From Hydractinia symbiolongicarpus (lineage: Eukaryota > Cnidaria > Hydrozoa > Anthoathecata > Hydractiniidae): DNA of 64,000 nucleotides. Positions 10,028 through 21,545 of the stretch are shown here, piece after piece (position 1 is the first letter of the stretch; each line of letters opens with the position of its first letter). Made by a program: the position numbers and the translations under genes. The stretch covers positions 22,196,001-22,260,000 of the forward strand of contig NC_079883.1 in the NCBI RefSeq assembly GCF_029227915.1, written 5' to 3'. The notes below the pieces were generated by a model. The model was not told the origin of the DNA and did no database searches. It worked only from the letters and a program-made list of their open reading frames with translations.

Positions 10028-10670
10028 CTTATAATGACGATGGCCCAGACGCACCAGAATTACCCGCTGCTTCTCGCACAGATTTATATATCAGTGAGTG
10101 GTGCTTATGTGAAAATTGCGAGAGGATGCCTTCAGCTGTTGAGTGTTTGTGCTGTAACGAGGTGGACACTATCAAATACTTACAACTACGGTACCTATAT
10201 AATTTGACCTCACATTTTTCTACTGGTTGTATTATAAATGAGCGCCTGGGTACAAGGTTTCTATTGTGTTTTAGATAAGAAATGTATAACAGAGCATACT
10301 AAACAGAGCACGAAGATGTCAACGCGGTTGTGATTTTAAAGAACACTTTGTGGACAGCGTTAGTCGCTCTCCACGATCGGGAAAGCCGTGGACTTAAAAA
10401 ATCCCTAGCACTCTTGAAATTTCTGTTGTCATAGTATTTCCAATCTTATTATTTGAGGATGATATTTTTAGATCTTATCGATATGCGGCATACCGCCAAT
10501 TCTGTTGGTTTGTTCATAACCACTTGGGAAAAGGCGTTCGTCGGGTTATACCATCTTGTTTCGTGTCTAAGATACGTAGAGAATATCCAAGTACGAATGG
10601 GATGTATACTGGCTTCAAAGAAGGTGAAGAAATATCTCAAATTGATTTTTCTCGGACAAATGAAGTTGAC
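10028..10670 (+). pseudogene. P2X7 C-terminal (P2RX7_C-like) cysteine domain, broken
   Basis: The first segment (about 10028-10190) encodes EWCLCENCERMPSAVECLCC, the WCxCxxCxxM...ECxCC signature of the intracellular ballast domain of P2X7 receptors. A second piece (about 10270-10395) gives KKCITEH and then, in another frame, TLWTALVALHDRES. A third (about 10470-10660) gives YRYAAYRQF and RRVIPSCFVSKIR ending in YTGF. All three blocks and their order match this zinc-binding domain, which also occurs in many orphan invertebrate proteins. There are likely introns (GTACCT near 10191, TTTTAG near 10275) plus at least one frameshift. No P2X channel domain is present. Confidence 0.55.
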
Positions 10671-10796
10671 GATGAGAATATTTGATTGTAAATTAAAAAC
10701 AACAGTCTTTTGCAGGAGAGGCGTTCGATCGCACGCGCACGTCGTGGCACACGCGTAAATCGTTTCAGGCGTGCGATTAATTGAACGCCTGAAAAA

Positions 10797-10985
10797 TTAA
10801 TAATGAGTTTTAGAAATCAATCCTATAAAATCCCATTTTACAGCGTGCGATGGCAGCCTTCGAAATAATTTTTGGAGTCTCGTCAGACTTTCGTCGGACA
10901 AAACGTTGATAGATTTCCGTCTTCGCCGAACACTTTTAGATCTCAGAATTATCGAATAGTCCTGGTCATTTTCATCCACGAGCAA
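10797..10985 (-). other. Open minus-strand stretch inside the TTAA element
   Basis: A 62-codon open stretch is rich in basic residues (SVRRRRKSI) with a helix-like ESLTRLQKLFRRLP. I do not recognise it. A second minus-strand stretch at about 11640-11860 reads VPILRPDTGKIIYVKDL. Both may be parts of the element's transposase or of a cargo gene, but the evidence is only openness and position. Confidence 0.2.
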
Positions 10986-12277
10986 GCCTATTCATAGCCA
11001 ACCTGACCATCCTAGCTAATTCACCAACTCCTGACTTAGCTAAAAGAACTACGTAGACATGAATGTCTTTTGCCTGGCCCCTTCGTCGTTGGTAACCAGG
11101 TCTTACACAAGAAATCCAGCCATGCGGTTCTTAACTTATGCGGAGGTGAACACCGACGGAGCACGGATGAATCAAGTCTGCAAAACTGCACTTACGGGCG
11201 GAACAGACATTTTATCATGGATTTAAGTGTAGATAATTTCTTCATTTGACAAAACAATTGGAAACCATAGCTGGTCCGAATTTACTGTGGTTTTTTTTCA
11301 TGCCCCAAGTGTTATTTAAACAATTTTAATCTTTCTGGGGGCGTTTAATGGGCGTTTATTCGAAGCATTACGGTATAAATAGTATAAATATAAATAACCT
11401 CAAACCAAGTATTTCTTTTTGTTTGCTAATTGAGGTAGCTTTGGTAATAGAATAGGGGTATTGGGAACGAGGTTTATAATTGTGGAGGAAGTATAAAAGT
11501 ATATAAAACACAATTTATTTAATGCGTTTGTATTTTCTATAATTCCTTCTTTTGCTGGTCGGCTTTCTGGAGTACAATATATGTACGATATGACAACAAC
11601 AGTTGTCATATCGTTTGGTATATTACAAAAAATGATTCAGATTCGTCAAGGAGTTTAACTTGTAATGTCGCGTCAGATTTTTTCATTTCATCATCGCACG
11701 TTGCTGTCTGCGTTTAAGCATTGGCCACTCCAACGGATGTCTGCATAGATCTTTTACGTAAATAATCTTACCCGTGTCTGGTCTCAGTATCGGCACAAAA
11801 AATAAAGCAGCTTTAACATAATCTACTTTAATTTGTGTAGAGTCAGACATTCTGTTTGTGTGGACATTAAGTTCTATCTCTGAAAGTGAGTTGCATGCTT
11901 TGAAATTAAATATTCATAAATTGCTACATTTTTTTAAAAAGGGGGTAAAATATTTAAAAAAAAGATTAAATTAATCTGGTAATATTGTTCAGAGTAAAAC
12001 AATCATTTTCTATTTACAATGTTTTGACTTGCCGAGAACCCAACGCTTACGTCACAACAAAATATTATTTTAGCCTCCCTTTCATGTAGAATGGCTTCGG
12101 TATAAATTTGCTTTTGACAACGTGCGATATGAAAAATTTGTAAACATAAAAGAAATGTTATTCAAGTTGTAAAACTTTAGAAATATAACCACTTACATTT
12201 TCGCAACAAATAAGAGAAGTGCAATTAAGTTCAGGCTACTTTTTTATTATTATATTTTTACTGGACAGTACCTTTAA

Positions 12278-13464
12278 CCTATTTATTTAACTTTTACGAT
12301 TTTAACCACTTTTATTGAACTGAAGATGGCGCTTACAGTCGAAATATATTTTCAAGGAAACTAACCATTGTCGTTTATTCAATTGAATACAATATGTAAT
12401 TAAAATAAAGTTATTGTGCTATACCCTCCGTTAAATATATGTTACTTTATTGATACAGAAGAAAATTTAGAAAAATCTTCTTTCTAAAGCTTGGTTGTCA
12501 CATGGGCTAACGATGACCTAACCATAGTGCGCATAATGTGTGTTAACCGATTTCAATTTTTTGGGCTGCGGGTACCTGATGTATTCGTTTACGGTGCATC
12601 GTTAGCTCTTTTGTAGCCGAATCTTATGCGAAAAAGAATAAAAAAGAAAGATGGAGGGAAAGTTTTTTTGTTATTACTATTTCAAAGAAGACGACGTAGC
12701 CTAGAAAGAAAGGAATAACAAAATTACGAAAAAGGAAACGACGTTGGGTCAGAAAGGCAAGGAAAATATTTCACCCTGAACGCTAACTCTTCTTCATCTT
12801 CTTCAAACGTAATTTTTTTAATTTTGTCAGCCATTTTAGTTTTAAAATGACCTTTCACAACGAAACATTACTTTTTCGTCAATTTCCTTCGTAGCTTAGA
12901 TTTTGGAAGAAAAAAAAAGTGAATTTGTTACGTTAGTATCATTTTATATGAAAAGTTTCATGGAAATCAAGTAAATATTTTTTAAGTTATACCTGAAAGA
13001 TCAAATTTAGCATTTTTTGAATATTTACATCCTTGCCTACGTTTTTTGAACATGTCATCAACTGTATTTTTATGCCATTTTCAATAATTATATAAATGTA
13101 CAATAACATTCATTAGCATATAATACTCAACAAGTAGGGGCTTGGTGATAAGGTTCAATGCCTTCTACTTGCTCCTGCCATTTTAATGTGAACAATTAGC
13201 GCATATTTTTTCTTATGGACGAAATATATCGATATCTTTATCATTTTTCAAAAAGGGAACGGGACATTTTTAGTACCCCCCCCCTACCCCCGGCTTTTCA
13301 AAGTCCCCAAAAGCCCAGCCTAAGTAGGGTTAAATTGGGATTGTTCTTGGTATTTTTTGACAATTCTCTTGAGTAATTATTGCTTGTTTTATATACGTAA
13401 AATTATTTATAAATATTTATCTTTTTAACCCAAAGGGAGTAACGTCCTTCTTTGTTTTTATGAT
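12278..13464. other. Spacer upstream of NXPE copy 1
   Basis: No exon recognised. It contains poly-purine stretches near 12640-12780 and a C-rich run at about 13278-13295. Homology to the region upstream of NXPE copies 2 and 3 appears to begin only near 13465. Confidence 0.45.
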
Positions 13465-13604
13465 TATTCATTAGGAAATATAATGGTCGATAATTTTACT
13501 TCGTTAACTTTTGTTAACGAATTAATAGGCGCTTTAATTATAAACAATGGAGAATAACAAATCTTAAAAATCTTACATGTAAAATATCTATACGTGTCAA
13601 AATC

Positions 13605-15002
13605 ATGAAGAGAGTTGGAGGACATATTATTCGAAAACGCAATTCAACCTTACTACTTTTATTGTGGGTTATTGCAATCGGCCTGATTTTAAACATCGTG
13701 TTTTATTACAGAACAAATTTAATCGCACCACTGACCATCACAAGCTACTACCATGACTCATATTCAGAAAAGGCATCTACCGAAATTACTTGGAGGAGTA
13801 TCCTGAAACCATGCGAAGGAAAAACAGCATGGAGTAGAAGGGTTAAAGACAAATCCAAACGAACAAACGTAAGTTTAAGTGAGTTTTCTTTAACTTTTAA
13901 TGGGTTAAGTGGTCGCGCGGAAATCGTAATCAATACGTATGACTCAAACGGAGAAAAAAAGCAGGCTGGAGGAGATTCTTGGATGATTCGAGTAAATGGA
14001 GCTGCCTCGATGTATGTCCAAATGCGAGACAACAACGACGGATCGTATCACACCTATTTTGAACTACCAGAAGTGGGCACATATAAAGTCGTAGCAATAT
14101 TAGAGTTCAGTTTGTGTGATGGTTTACGTGACCCTCCACCATGGTGGTTTACAAATGGAACTCAACACGGTAAATATCAAACCGCCTTACTTAACGATGA
14201 CGATGCCTATACGCAGGAGACTAAAACGTTAACACTTGATCATAAACATCCTACAAAGCCTACAGGACTTAATACACAGAAGCATAACTGTGAAAATTTG
14301 AACAAACCCGGCTATTGGAAACTACAAAACAACCAATTCAAATACGTTCTTTATGAGCAGGAAAAGATTTCAAGTAAGCAGCCCAAAAAATACACAGCAT
14401 TTTGGGTATATGGCGACTCAGTTAGTGCTGTGTTCTCAAAATATGTGAAATACACCGTCTGTTCTTACTTTGAATTTTGTCACGTGACTTACACGTGGTT
14501 GTACCCACTGGGAATTGGCATTCCATATAAAAGCTACAAACACAAAGAGTTTGACAGTAAATTAATTTTAAGTAAATTAAAAGATTTATTATCGAAGAAA
14601 ATGATGGCAACCAAACGCAGCGTCTTCTTGATCAATATAGGACTTCACGCTATTTCATGTTTGACTTTTAAACAGCTAACATTATTGTTTACTGACATTG
14701 TAAAAATGATTAAGACATTGAAGAAAACACAAGAACTACCGCAAATTATTTGGAAAAACACCACACCATCTTTTCGAAACGTCAATAAAGAAACTTTGCG
14801 ATTTTTAACGAAACATCGCATCATGTTATGGAATGCGTTCGTGAAAGAAGTAGCATGTAAAGAAGGAATACCTGTATTGAATGTTCATGACATCGGTGCA
14901 GCTTATCCAAATGGAACTCTTGATGGAATCCATTTTAAAAATGGTACGTTCGAAAGTGCTGCACAATCTCTTGTAAATCATCTTGTTAAAGGTTTTAACT
15001 AG
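13605..15002 (+). CDS. NXPE-family-like PC-esterase protein, copy 1
   Basis: Intronless 465-residue type II membrane or secreted protein. Residues 14-33 are a hydrophobic anchor after a basic N-terminus. Residues about 60-165 form a neurexophilin/Ig-filamin-like domain (GRAEIVINTY, SWMIRV, GTYKVVAILEF). Residues about 235-460 form a PC-esterase (SGNH-like) domain with G-D-S at 270-272, N-x-G-L-H at 344-348 and D-G-I-H at 440-443, giving a plausible Ser272/Asp440/His443 triad. NXPE proteins are neurexophilin-plus-PC-esterase proteins, some linked to sialic-acid O-acetyl transfer. The start at MKRVGG is shared by all three copies. Vertebrate NXPE genes have introns, so absence here suggests a retrocopy origin. 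Confidence 0.82.
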   Translation: MKRVGGHIIRKRNSTLLLLLWVIAIGLILNIVFYYRTNLIAPLTITSYYHDSYSEKASTEITWRSILKPCEGKTAWSRRVKDKSKRTNVSLSEFSLTFNGLSGRAEIVINTYDSNGEKKQAGGDSWMIRVNGAASMYVQMRDNNDGSYHTYFELPEVGTYKVVAILEFSLCDGLRDPPPWWFTNGTQHGKYQTALLNDDDAYTQETKTLTLDHKHPTKPTGLNTQKHNCENLNKPGYWKLQNNQFKYVLYEQEKISSKQPKKYTAFWVYGDSVSAVFSKYVKYTVCSYFEFCHVTYTWLYPLGIGIPYKSYKHKEFDSKLILSKLKDLLSKKMMATKRSVFLINIGLHAISCLTFKQLTLLFTDIVKMIKTLKKTQELPQIIWKNTTPSFRNVNKETLRFLTKHRIMLWNAFVKEVACKEGIPVLNVHDIGAAYPNGTLDGIHFKNGTFESAAQSLVNHLVKGFN

Positions 15003-15840
15003 CTAATAAATGACGTATTTATCCAGCCTAAGGTCTCTTGAAATTCATATATAAAAAATAAAAACACAATTTCTTAAATTTTGCGTTAATTTTCTGGAGC
15101 GTTAATATCCTGGAATAAGGTATGATGAACAGATTTTAAAACATATTCTTCCAAGTTTATAAAGACTTAAAATATATAACAACTGCATTTTCTGCCAACT
15201 AATTTTTTTTTTCTTTTTCTGGTGCGTTAGAGAAATGTAAAAGTTTTTTTAGTTAGAATGAGGGAAATTTGTAATAAATTTCTTTGTAAATACTTCCCAC
15301 TATGCAATCAAAAAATTGCACATGCAATTACAACCACGCGAAAAATCTAAACTTGTCGTTCGCAAAGTTAAATCTTCGCGAAAGTTCTCCTTCTCAACTA
15401 TGCGTAAGCATACATTTTTTTCCACAGTATTTTGTATGACACAATTTCAATAATTGGAGGTTTACTCAAAAGAAGCGCTCATTTAATTTTGGGGTTGTAG
15501 GCATCTTTTTGTCCAAAATTTGTCACCTGATGTCCCGGCCACTAGCGCTTTCTTAATGGCTAACAAGTTTCTTTACCGGCGGCGCTCAATGTCAAAAGGT
15601 AACGAGAAAACCTGGCGGTTTGAACACACAATCCAGTATTTTCCCGGCTAGGAGAACCGCTTCGAAAAGGTCGAGCACCCCGCTGTAAATTGATAGCAGT
15701 CTGGATTTCTATGGCTAATAGACCAACCAAAATGTGGTCATTACGGAGTTTCATACCGCGCAGGTCTGGGCACTAGCGAAGCGCTTGTAGGGATAAATTT
15801 TTATATCCCCGCAGAGCGTAAAGCATTTGCTAAGAAAAAC
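15003..15840. repeat. 3' flank of NXPE copy 1, shared with copy 2
   Basis: Non-coding and near-identical to 20531-21370. It includes AATAAAAACACAATTTC shortly after the stop, a possible polyadenylation context. It also contains a segment (about 15680-15790) with ATTACGGAGTTTCATACCG and GCGAAGCGCTTGTAG. The reverse complement of that segment recurs at about 26385-26430, indicating a dispersed repeat. Confidence 0.6.
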
Positions 15841-15958
15841 ATGCAGTACGCAGAGAATTATTCACTTTTTCCCTTTGTATTTTCACTTTTAAACTGGTGC
15901 GATATATTGATTTTACAATTATTTAAAGGAAAGATGCTCAGTATTGACATTAGATTGC

Positions 15959-15959
<1 letters not shown>

Positions 15960-16024
<65 letters not shown>
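15960..16024 (+). repeat. (AAT)n microsatellite
   Basis: About 65 bp of uninterrupted ATA/AAT trinucleotide, over 20 units. It lies in the part of the flank that is missing from unit 2. The run of isoleucines in the plus-strand frame across it is an artefact. Confidence 0.9.
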
Positions 16025-16026
<2 letters not shown>

Positions 16027-16197
16027 TATATTTATAGTGGCAGTGCCCAAAATAATCTTTCAGCTTTTAGACAGCTTTCAGATTTTTTCCACTGGGCGCC
16101 ACTTTTGAGAATTATTATACATCAGAATTATTTAATTGTGTTAAAAGAAAAGAAAAAGGTTAAAATATTTTATTGAGAATGTAAGAACTTAAAATTA

Positions 16198-16548
16198 TTA
16201 TTTAAAGTTATAATGTTTGCCAACTGCAGCCTTGAATTGTAGGAGACCATTTAATTTTCTGATATTATCTGGCAAACTATTCCAAAGCTTTGGAGATGAA
16301 TATAAAAATGTTCTATTAAAACGCCTTGCACCACTTCGATGGGAAACTAACATATTACTTGTAGATGATCTGGTGCTGTGACAATGGTTGCTTTTAATTA
16401 ATGTTAGCTTATTGCTCAAATATGTAGGTGAAATCTCATGGACAGCTTTAAAAATGGAAATACTTGAGTTGAAATTAAATAGAGAGTTCAGATCTGAAGC
16501 ATCTCTACCCAAGAAAGTGTTTATGTTAAAAAATAAATTATTCACCTC
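16198..16548 (-). mobile_element. LINE reverse transcriptase C-terminal fragment
   Basis: The minus-strand translation includes INTFLGRDASDLNS, SISIFKAVHEISP and SSPKLWNSLPDNIRKL. These are typical of the region after the reverse transcriptase in jockey/CR1-like LINEs. It is nearly identical to the end of the larger element at 21546-21895 and is cut at the duplication breakpoint at 16548. Confidence 0.75.
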
Positions 16549-19129
16549 CAAGGGGATGCCAGAACAATAGCAATTTGAGCTCAATCTGCCTCTATTCCTA
16601 CCTCTATTTTTTAAACAAGGTTTTGTAAACATTCTAGGTACAGGGAATGTAATACACTTTATTCAATATAAAGCAGATTTAATTGTGGAAACCAAAAAAC
16701 ACAAACTTGACTAGAAGCCATGAAGCAGCTAGCTAGGTAATAAACTCTTAGGAGAAAATATTGAAGTGTGCGAAAATAATTTTAAAATGTTTGCCATGCA
16801 ACGACAGCAACAAGAACGTCAATGGAGGATCTGGGACATTATTGTAATGTTACCCACAAACACCTATTTGATATGCAGTAAGGGGAAAAGTGCTGCTAAT
16901 TAAGCGATTTTTTAAATTTAAGAGTAAGACAAAGCAATATTAGGCTATATATAACATTTTTTTAAGATCCCAGTTCATCCCTATTTGATACGCAATCACT
17001 AAATCTATCATTTTACCTTCCTAAATATAAGGCTAAGCTCAGTGTAGTAGCTATGTACACAATTTAGAATAGGCGTGGCAGAGATTCTTTTTCATTTATT
17101 CAAGCGATTTTTTACAGGTGATTCGAGCCACGTATCCTTAAAAAATGGTGGACAACAAATGATGTAATTTGCCAAATTAGGATTCCAGGATTTTGAATTT
17201 GTTAGCTTAATACTTCTTTACCATAATTCCATTGAACATGCGTTTCTACGGCTCTCCATCGTTTTACAATATCGGAAAAAAGGAGGTTTTTTTTAAAAAA
17301 AACGTTGTTAGAGATGAAAACGTGTTTTCTCCAGTTTTTTTTAACTTCCTTGGTATCAATTTCTTTAAAATTTTCAGAAAAAGTTAATAATAATAAGATA
17401 CAACTTATGTATACTTTTCATTAAAAACAAAACGCAGCAAGAAAAGTTATCACGAAAGAACGTGTTTTCTCCTTATAAAAGCGTGATGTTTACCTCTTCC
17501 GATCCCAAAATAAGCTGCGATAGAGTGTTAGTTTTCCCGAAATTATCGTAAAGGTGTATTGGCATTCGTCATCCAAATTAGGCTAGATTAGGACGTATAA
17601 ACGCATCTGCGCTGGCTTTGCGTAAAAGTTTCGCCAATGTGTTCATTTTTTTATTCGAAGAGGAAGAAAGGCTAAACCAAACACACATTCCTGCGGATTG
17701 TGTAAATAAGAAAAAAAAAGTGAGAGCTTATTTTAGGGACGGGGGAAGGAAGTGTAACGCTTAAATGATCTCCTACAAAAACTGTGTCCGTCTGTCTGTG
17801 ACAGGCAAAGTGGATGTATTTATTTGCCTTTGATGTCGCCGAAAGAATTATGTCTCAAATGTTAATGGATAAATTAAAAGTCACGGCGTCAATAATTTAA
17901 ACTAATGAAGCCATCAAAATACTTTTAAACCCTCATATCTCTTCAACCGTTTGATAAAACCACGTAATCCTATATATTTTTTGATCAGTGTTCCAAGCTC
18001 TATAGTATAGAAGATACAGGTAAAACATTTATTCAAATATATTTTTGTACATTGACAGGTATTTGTTGGACGTCAGCGAAATTTTTAAACACTTATAACT
18101 CCCTAACCGTTCGTCGAAATTACGTGACCTTATACATTATCTTAATCATGTTTTTAATTTCTCCACAAGGAAATAAACACTTAAACAAATTACTAAAAAT
18201 GTTCGTATTTATATGAACGGGCCACTGCTGAAGTCATTAAAATTTAAGTGACGGTTCCCTTTTCTATTGTTTTTCTGCCTAAGAGGATTTCTCTACGGGC
18301 CTTATCCACTAATTAGGAAAAGCGGCGCTTTTCCGGGGGACAGGAAGTGGTGGTTGGGGTTTCGGTACTATGTCTACTAGAGTCGCAACCTCATTCTTAG
18401 GGTCTTATTCCCCTGAAGCCGTTATTGCGGAGCGGCCAACAGTTTTCGCCGCTATTGAATTCATCAAAAAGGTGAAATATCTTTTATTGAGTTTAGCAAA
18501 GGCGTTGATACGTGTAAATATGGTATTCGATGTGGAAATCGTTTTGGAACGACACTTATCATTAATAGCAGTTAATAGTCTTAAATGGAATACTTCCTGC
18601 TTTTTCCAGGCTAATCCCCTTGGTTATTAGCTCTTAACCTTTTCAGTAACCTTTGTTTCTTCACATGCTAAAAATCTTTTACGTATTTTTCGACTCCAAA
18701 AGTACTACAAAGAAAACAACGTGAAAACGGTTTAACATGATTTGCTTAAATATTTTCATGAGCGCATTCCCTGTATCAAAAATGAAGAAAAAGAGTTAGA
18801 AAAAAGATTAGGTTGTTAACGCTTTTATTTTCTAAGAATATGTTTAATCACTAGTTGTTAACCCGTGTAAAATCCCCGGGGTCGCTCGTCCTTCATATAT
18901 TGCATTTTACGGACAGACAATCAAAATACGGCTATTACCATAGGACTGCTCATTACCCGCGGGAAAGTCCACGGGGTCGTCCGTCTAATTTAGTTATTGA
19001 TCCATCCTTTTGTTTTACAATTATTCATTAGTAAAGAGAATAAAGGTTAATCTTAAAATCATTCTTGGCGAATTAAAAAGCGCTTTAATAACACATCTTA
19101 AATATAAAATATGTATACGTGTCAAAATC

Positions 19130-20530
19130 ATGAAGAGAGTTGGAGGACATATTATTCGAAAACGAAATTCAACCTTACTACTTTTATTGTGGGTTATTGC
19201 AATCGGCCTGATTTTAAACATCGTGTTTTATAACAGAACAAATTTAATCGCACCACTGACCATCACAAGCTACTACCATGACTCATATTCAGAAAAGGCA
19301 TCTACCGAAATTACTTGGAGGAGTATCCTGAAACCATGCGAAGGAAAAACAGCATGGAGTAGAAGGGTTAAAGATAAATCCAAACGAACAAACGTAAGTT
19401 TAAGTGAGTTTTCTTTAACTTTTAATGGGTTAAGTGGTCGCGCGGAATTCGTAATCAATACGTATGACTCAAACGGAGAAAAAAAGCAGGCTGGAGGAGA
19501 TTCTTGGATGATTCGAGTAAATGGAGCCGCGTCCATATATGTCCAAATGCGGGACAACAACGACGGATCGTATCACGCCTATTTTGAACTACCAGAAGTG
19601 GGCACATATAAAGTCGTAGCAATATTAGAGTTCAGTTTGTGTGATGGTTTACGTGACCCTCCACCATGGTGGTTTACAAATGGAACTCAACACGGTAAAT
19701 TTCAAACCGCCTTACTGAACGATGACGATGCCTATACGCAGGAGACTAAAGCGTTTACACTTGATCATAAACATCCTACAAAGCCTACAGGACTTAATAC
19801 ACAGAAGCAAAACTGTAAATACTTGAACAAACCTGGCTACTGGAAACTACAAAAAAACCAATTCAAATACGTTTCGTATGAGCAAGAAAAATTTTTAAGT
19901 AAACAGCCCACCAAAAAATATACAGCAATTTGGGTATATGGCGACTCAGTTAGTGCTGTTTTCTCAAGATATGTGAAATACACCGTCTGTCCTTATTTTG
20001 AATTTTGTCACGTGACTTACACGTGGCTGTACCCACTGGGAATTGGCATTCCATATAAAAGCTACAAGCACAAAGAGTTTGACAGTAAATTAATTTTAAA
20101 TAAATTAAAAGATTTATTATCGAAGAAAATGATGGCAACCAAACGCAGTGTCTTCTTGATGAACATAGGACTTCACGCTATTTCTTGTTTGACTTTTAAA
20201 CAGCTAACATCATTGTTTACTGACATTGTAAAAATGATTAAGACATTGAAGAAAACACAAGAACTACCGCAAATTATTTGGAAAAACACCACACCATCTT
20301 TTCGAAACGTCAATAAAGAAACTTTGCGATTTTTAACGAAACATCGCATCATGTTATGGAATGCGTTCGTGAAAGAAGTAGCATGTAAAGAAGGAATACC
20401 TGTATTGAATGTTCATGACATCGGTGCAGCTTATCCGAATGGAACTCTTGATGGAATCCATTTTAAAAATGGTACGTTCGAAAGTGCTGCACAATCTCTT
20501 GTAAATCATCTTGTTAAAGGTTTTAACTAG
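19130..20530 (+). CDS. NXPE-family-like PC-esterase protein, copy 2
   Basis: Intronless, 466 residues from MKRVGG at 19130. An in-frame ATG at 19010 would add 40 residues, but that segment lacks a signal-like character and is not open in copy 1, so I prefer 19130. It differs from copy 1 at roughly two dozen residues, for example N for Y near residue 35, A for T at 150, and one inserted T in SKQPTKKYT near 260. The anchor, neurexophilin-like domain, GDS, NxGLH and DxxH motifs are all intact. The gene appears functional. Confidence 0.82.
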   Translation: MKRVGGHIIRKRNSTLLLLLWVIAIGLILNIVFYNRTNLIAPLTITSYYHDSYSEKASTEITWRSILKPCEGKTAWSRRVKDKSKRTNVSLSEFSLTFNGLSGRAEFVINTYDSNGEKKQAGGDSWMIRVNGAASIYVQMRDNNDGSYHAYFELPEVGTYKVVAILEFSLCDGLRDPPPWWFTNGTQHGKFQTALLNDDDAYTQETKAFTLDHKHPTKPTGLNTQKQNCKYLNKPGYWKLQKNQFKYVSYEQEKFLSKQPTKKYTAIWVYGDSVSAVFSRYVKYTVCPYFEFCHVTYTWLYPLGIGIPYKSYKHKEFDSKLILNKLKDLLSKKMMATKRSVFLMNIGLHAISCLTFKQLTSLFTDIVKMIKTLKKTQELPQIIWKNTTPSFRNVNKETLRFLTKHRIMLWNAFVKEVACKEGIPVLNVHDIGAAYPNGTLDGIHFKNGTFESAAQSLVNHLVKGFN

Positions 20531-21545
20531 CTAATAAATGACGTATTTATCCAGCCTAAGGTCTCTTGAAATTCATATATAAAAAATAAAAACACAATTT
20601 CTTAAATTTTGCGTTAATTTTCTGGAGCGTTAATATCCTGGAATAAGGTATGATAGAACAGATTTTAAAACATATTCTTCCAAGTTTATAAAGACTTAAA
20701 ATATATAGCAACTGCATTTTCTGCCAATTACGTTCTTGGTCGAATTTTTTTTTTCTTTTTCTGCTGCGTTAGAAAAATGTAAAAATTTTTTTAGTTAGAA
20801 TGAGGGAAATTTGTAATAAATTTCTTTGTAAATACTTCCCACTATGCAATCAGAAAATTGCATATGCAATAACAAGCACGCGAAAAATCTAAACTTGTCG
20901 TTCGCAAAGTTAAATCTTCGCGAAAGTTTTCCTTCTCAACTATGCGTAAGCATACATTTTTTTTCCACAATTTTTGTATGACACAATTTCAATAATTGGA
21001 GGTTTACTCAAAAGAAGCGCTCATTTAATTTTGGGGTTGTAGGCATCTTTTTGTCCAAAATTTGTCACCTGATGTCCTGGCCACTAGCGCTTTCTTAATG
21101 GCTAACAAGTTTCTTTACCGGCGGCGCTCAATGTCAAAAGGTAACGAGAAAACCTGTCGGTTTGAACACACAATCCAGTATTTTCTCGGCTAGGAGAACC
21201 GCTTCGAAAAGGTCGAGCACCCCGCTGTAAATTGATAGCAGTCTGGATTTCTATGGCTAATAGACCAACCAAAATGTGGTCATTACGGAGTTTCATACCG
21301 CGCAGGTCTGGGCACTAGCGAAGCGCTTGTAGGGATAAATTTTTATATCCCCCGCAGAGCGTAAGGCATTTGCTAAGAAAAACATGCAGTACGCAGAGAA
21401 TAATCTTTCAGCTTTTAGACAGCTTTTAGATTTTTTCCACTGGGGGCCACTTTTGAGAATTATTATACATCAGAATTTTATAATTGTGTTAAAAGAAAAG
21501 AAAAAGGTTAAAATATTTTCTTGAGAATGTAAGAACTTAAAATTA
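20531..21545. repeat. 3' flank of NXPE copy 2
   Basis: Near-identical to 15003-16197 apart from the missing block of about 188 bp. No coding content is recognised. Position 21545 abuts the LINE 3' end on the opposite strand. Confidence 0.6.

Larger units (their letters stand above)
9628..12273. mobile_element. 2.65-kb DNA transposon with TTAA target duplications
   Basis: Termini AGGTACTGTCC and GGACAGTACCT are perfect 11-bp inverted repeats, extended by a weaker GTAAAA/TTTTAC match. Both are flanked by TTAA (9624-9627 and 12274-12277). TTAA duplications are typical of piggyBac and Kolobok superfamilies; the termini look more Kolobok-like. Inside are a P2X7-C-type domain (+, about 10028-10670) and open stretches on the minus strand (about 10797-10985 and 11640-11860). 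I did not recognise an intact transposase, so the element may be non-autonomous. Confidence 0.6.
13465..16548 (+). repeat. Segmental duplication unit 1 (NXPE copy 1 plus 3' flank)
   Basis: From about 13465 the sequence matches about 19010-21895. The match covers 5' flank traces (ATTATTCATTAG, GCGCTTTAAT), the gene, the 3' flank and a LINE 3' fragment. Relative to unit 2, unit 1 has about 188 extra bases at about 15861-16048, including a pure AAT microsatellite. Similarity stops abruptly at 16548, where unit 2's 5' block begins. Confidence 0.75.

Noticed and set aside
13748-14035. 95-residue minus-strand frames recurring in all three NXPE genes (also 19273-19560, 30245-30532)
   Set aside because: Antisense shadows of the conserved coding sequence; conserved only because the sense strand is.
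15841-16176. Frame with a long isoleucine run
   Set aside because: It is a translation of the AAT microsatellite and is absent from the otherwise identical unit 2.
18370-18630. 86-residue frame conserved between duplication units 2 and 3 (also 29342-29602)
   Set aside because: Conservation is explained by the recent 4-kb duplication. The frame begins in a decayed MITE-like end (CAACCTCATTCTTAGGG) and has no family resemblance.
19010-19129. 40-residue N-terminal extension of NXPE copies 2 and 3
   Set aside because: Not open in copy 1, and it would place 40 residues before the signal anchor. MKRVGG is the shared start.
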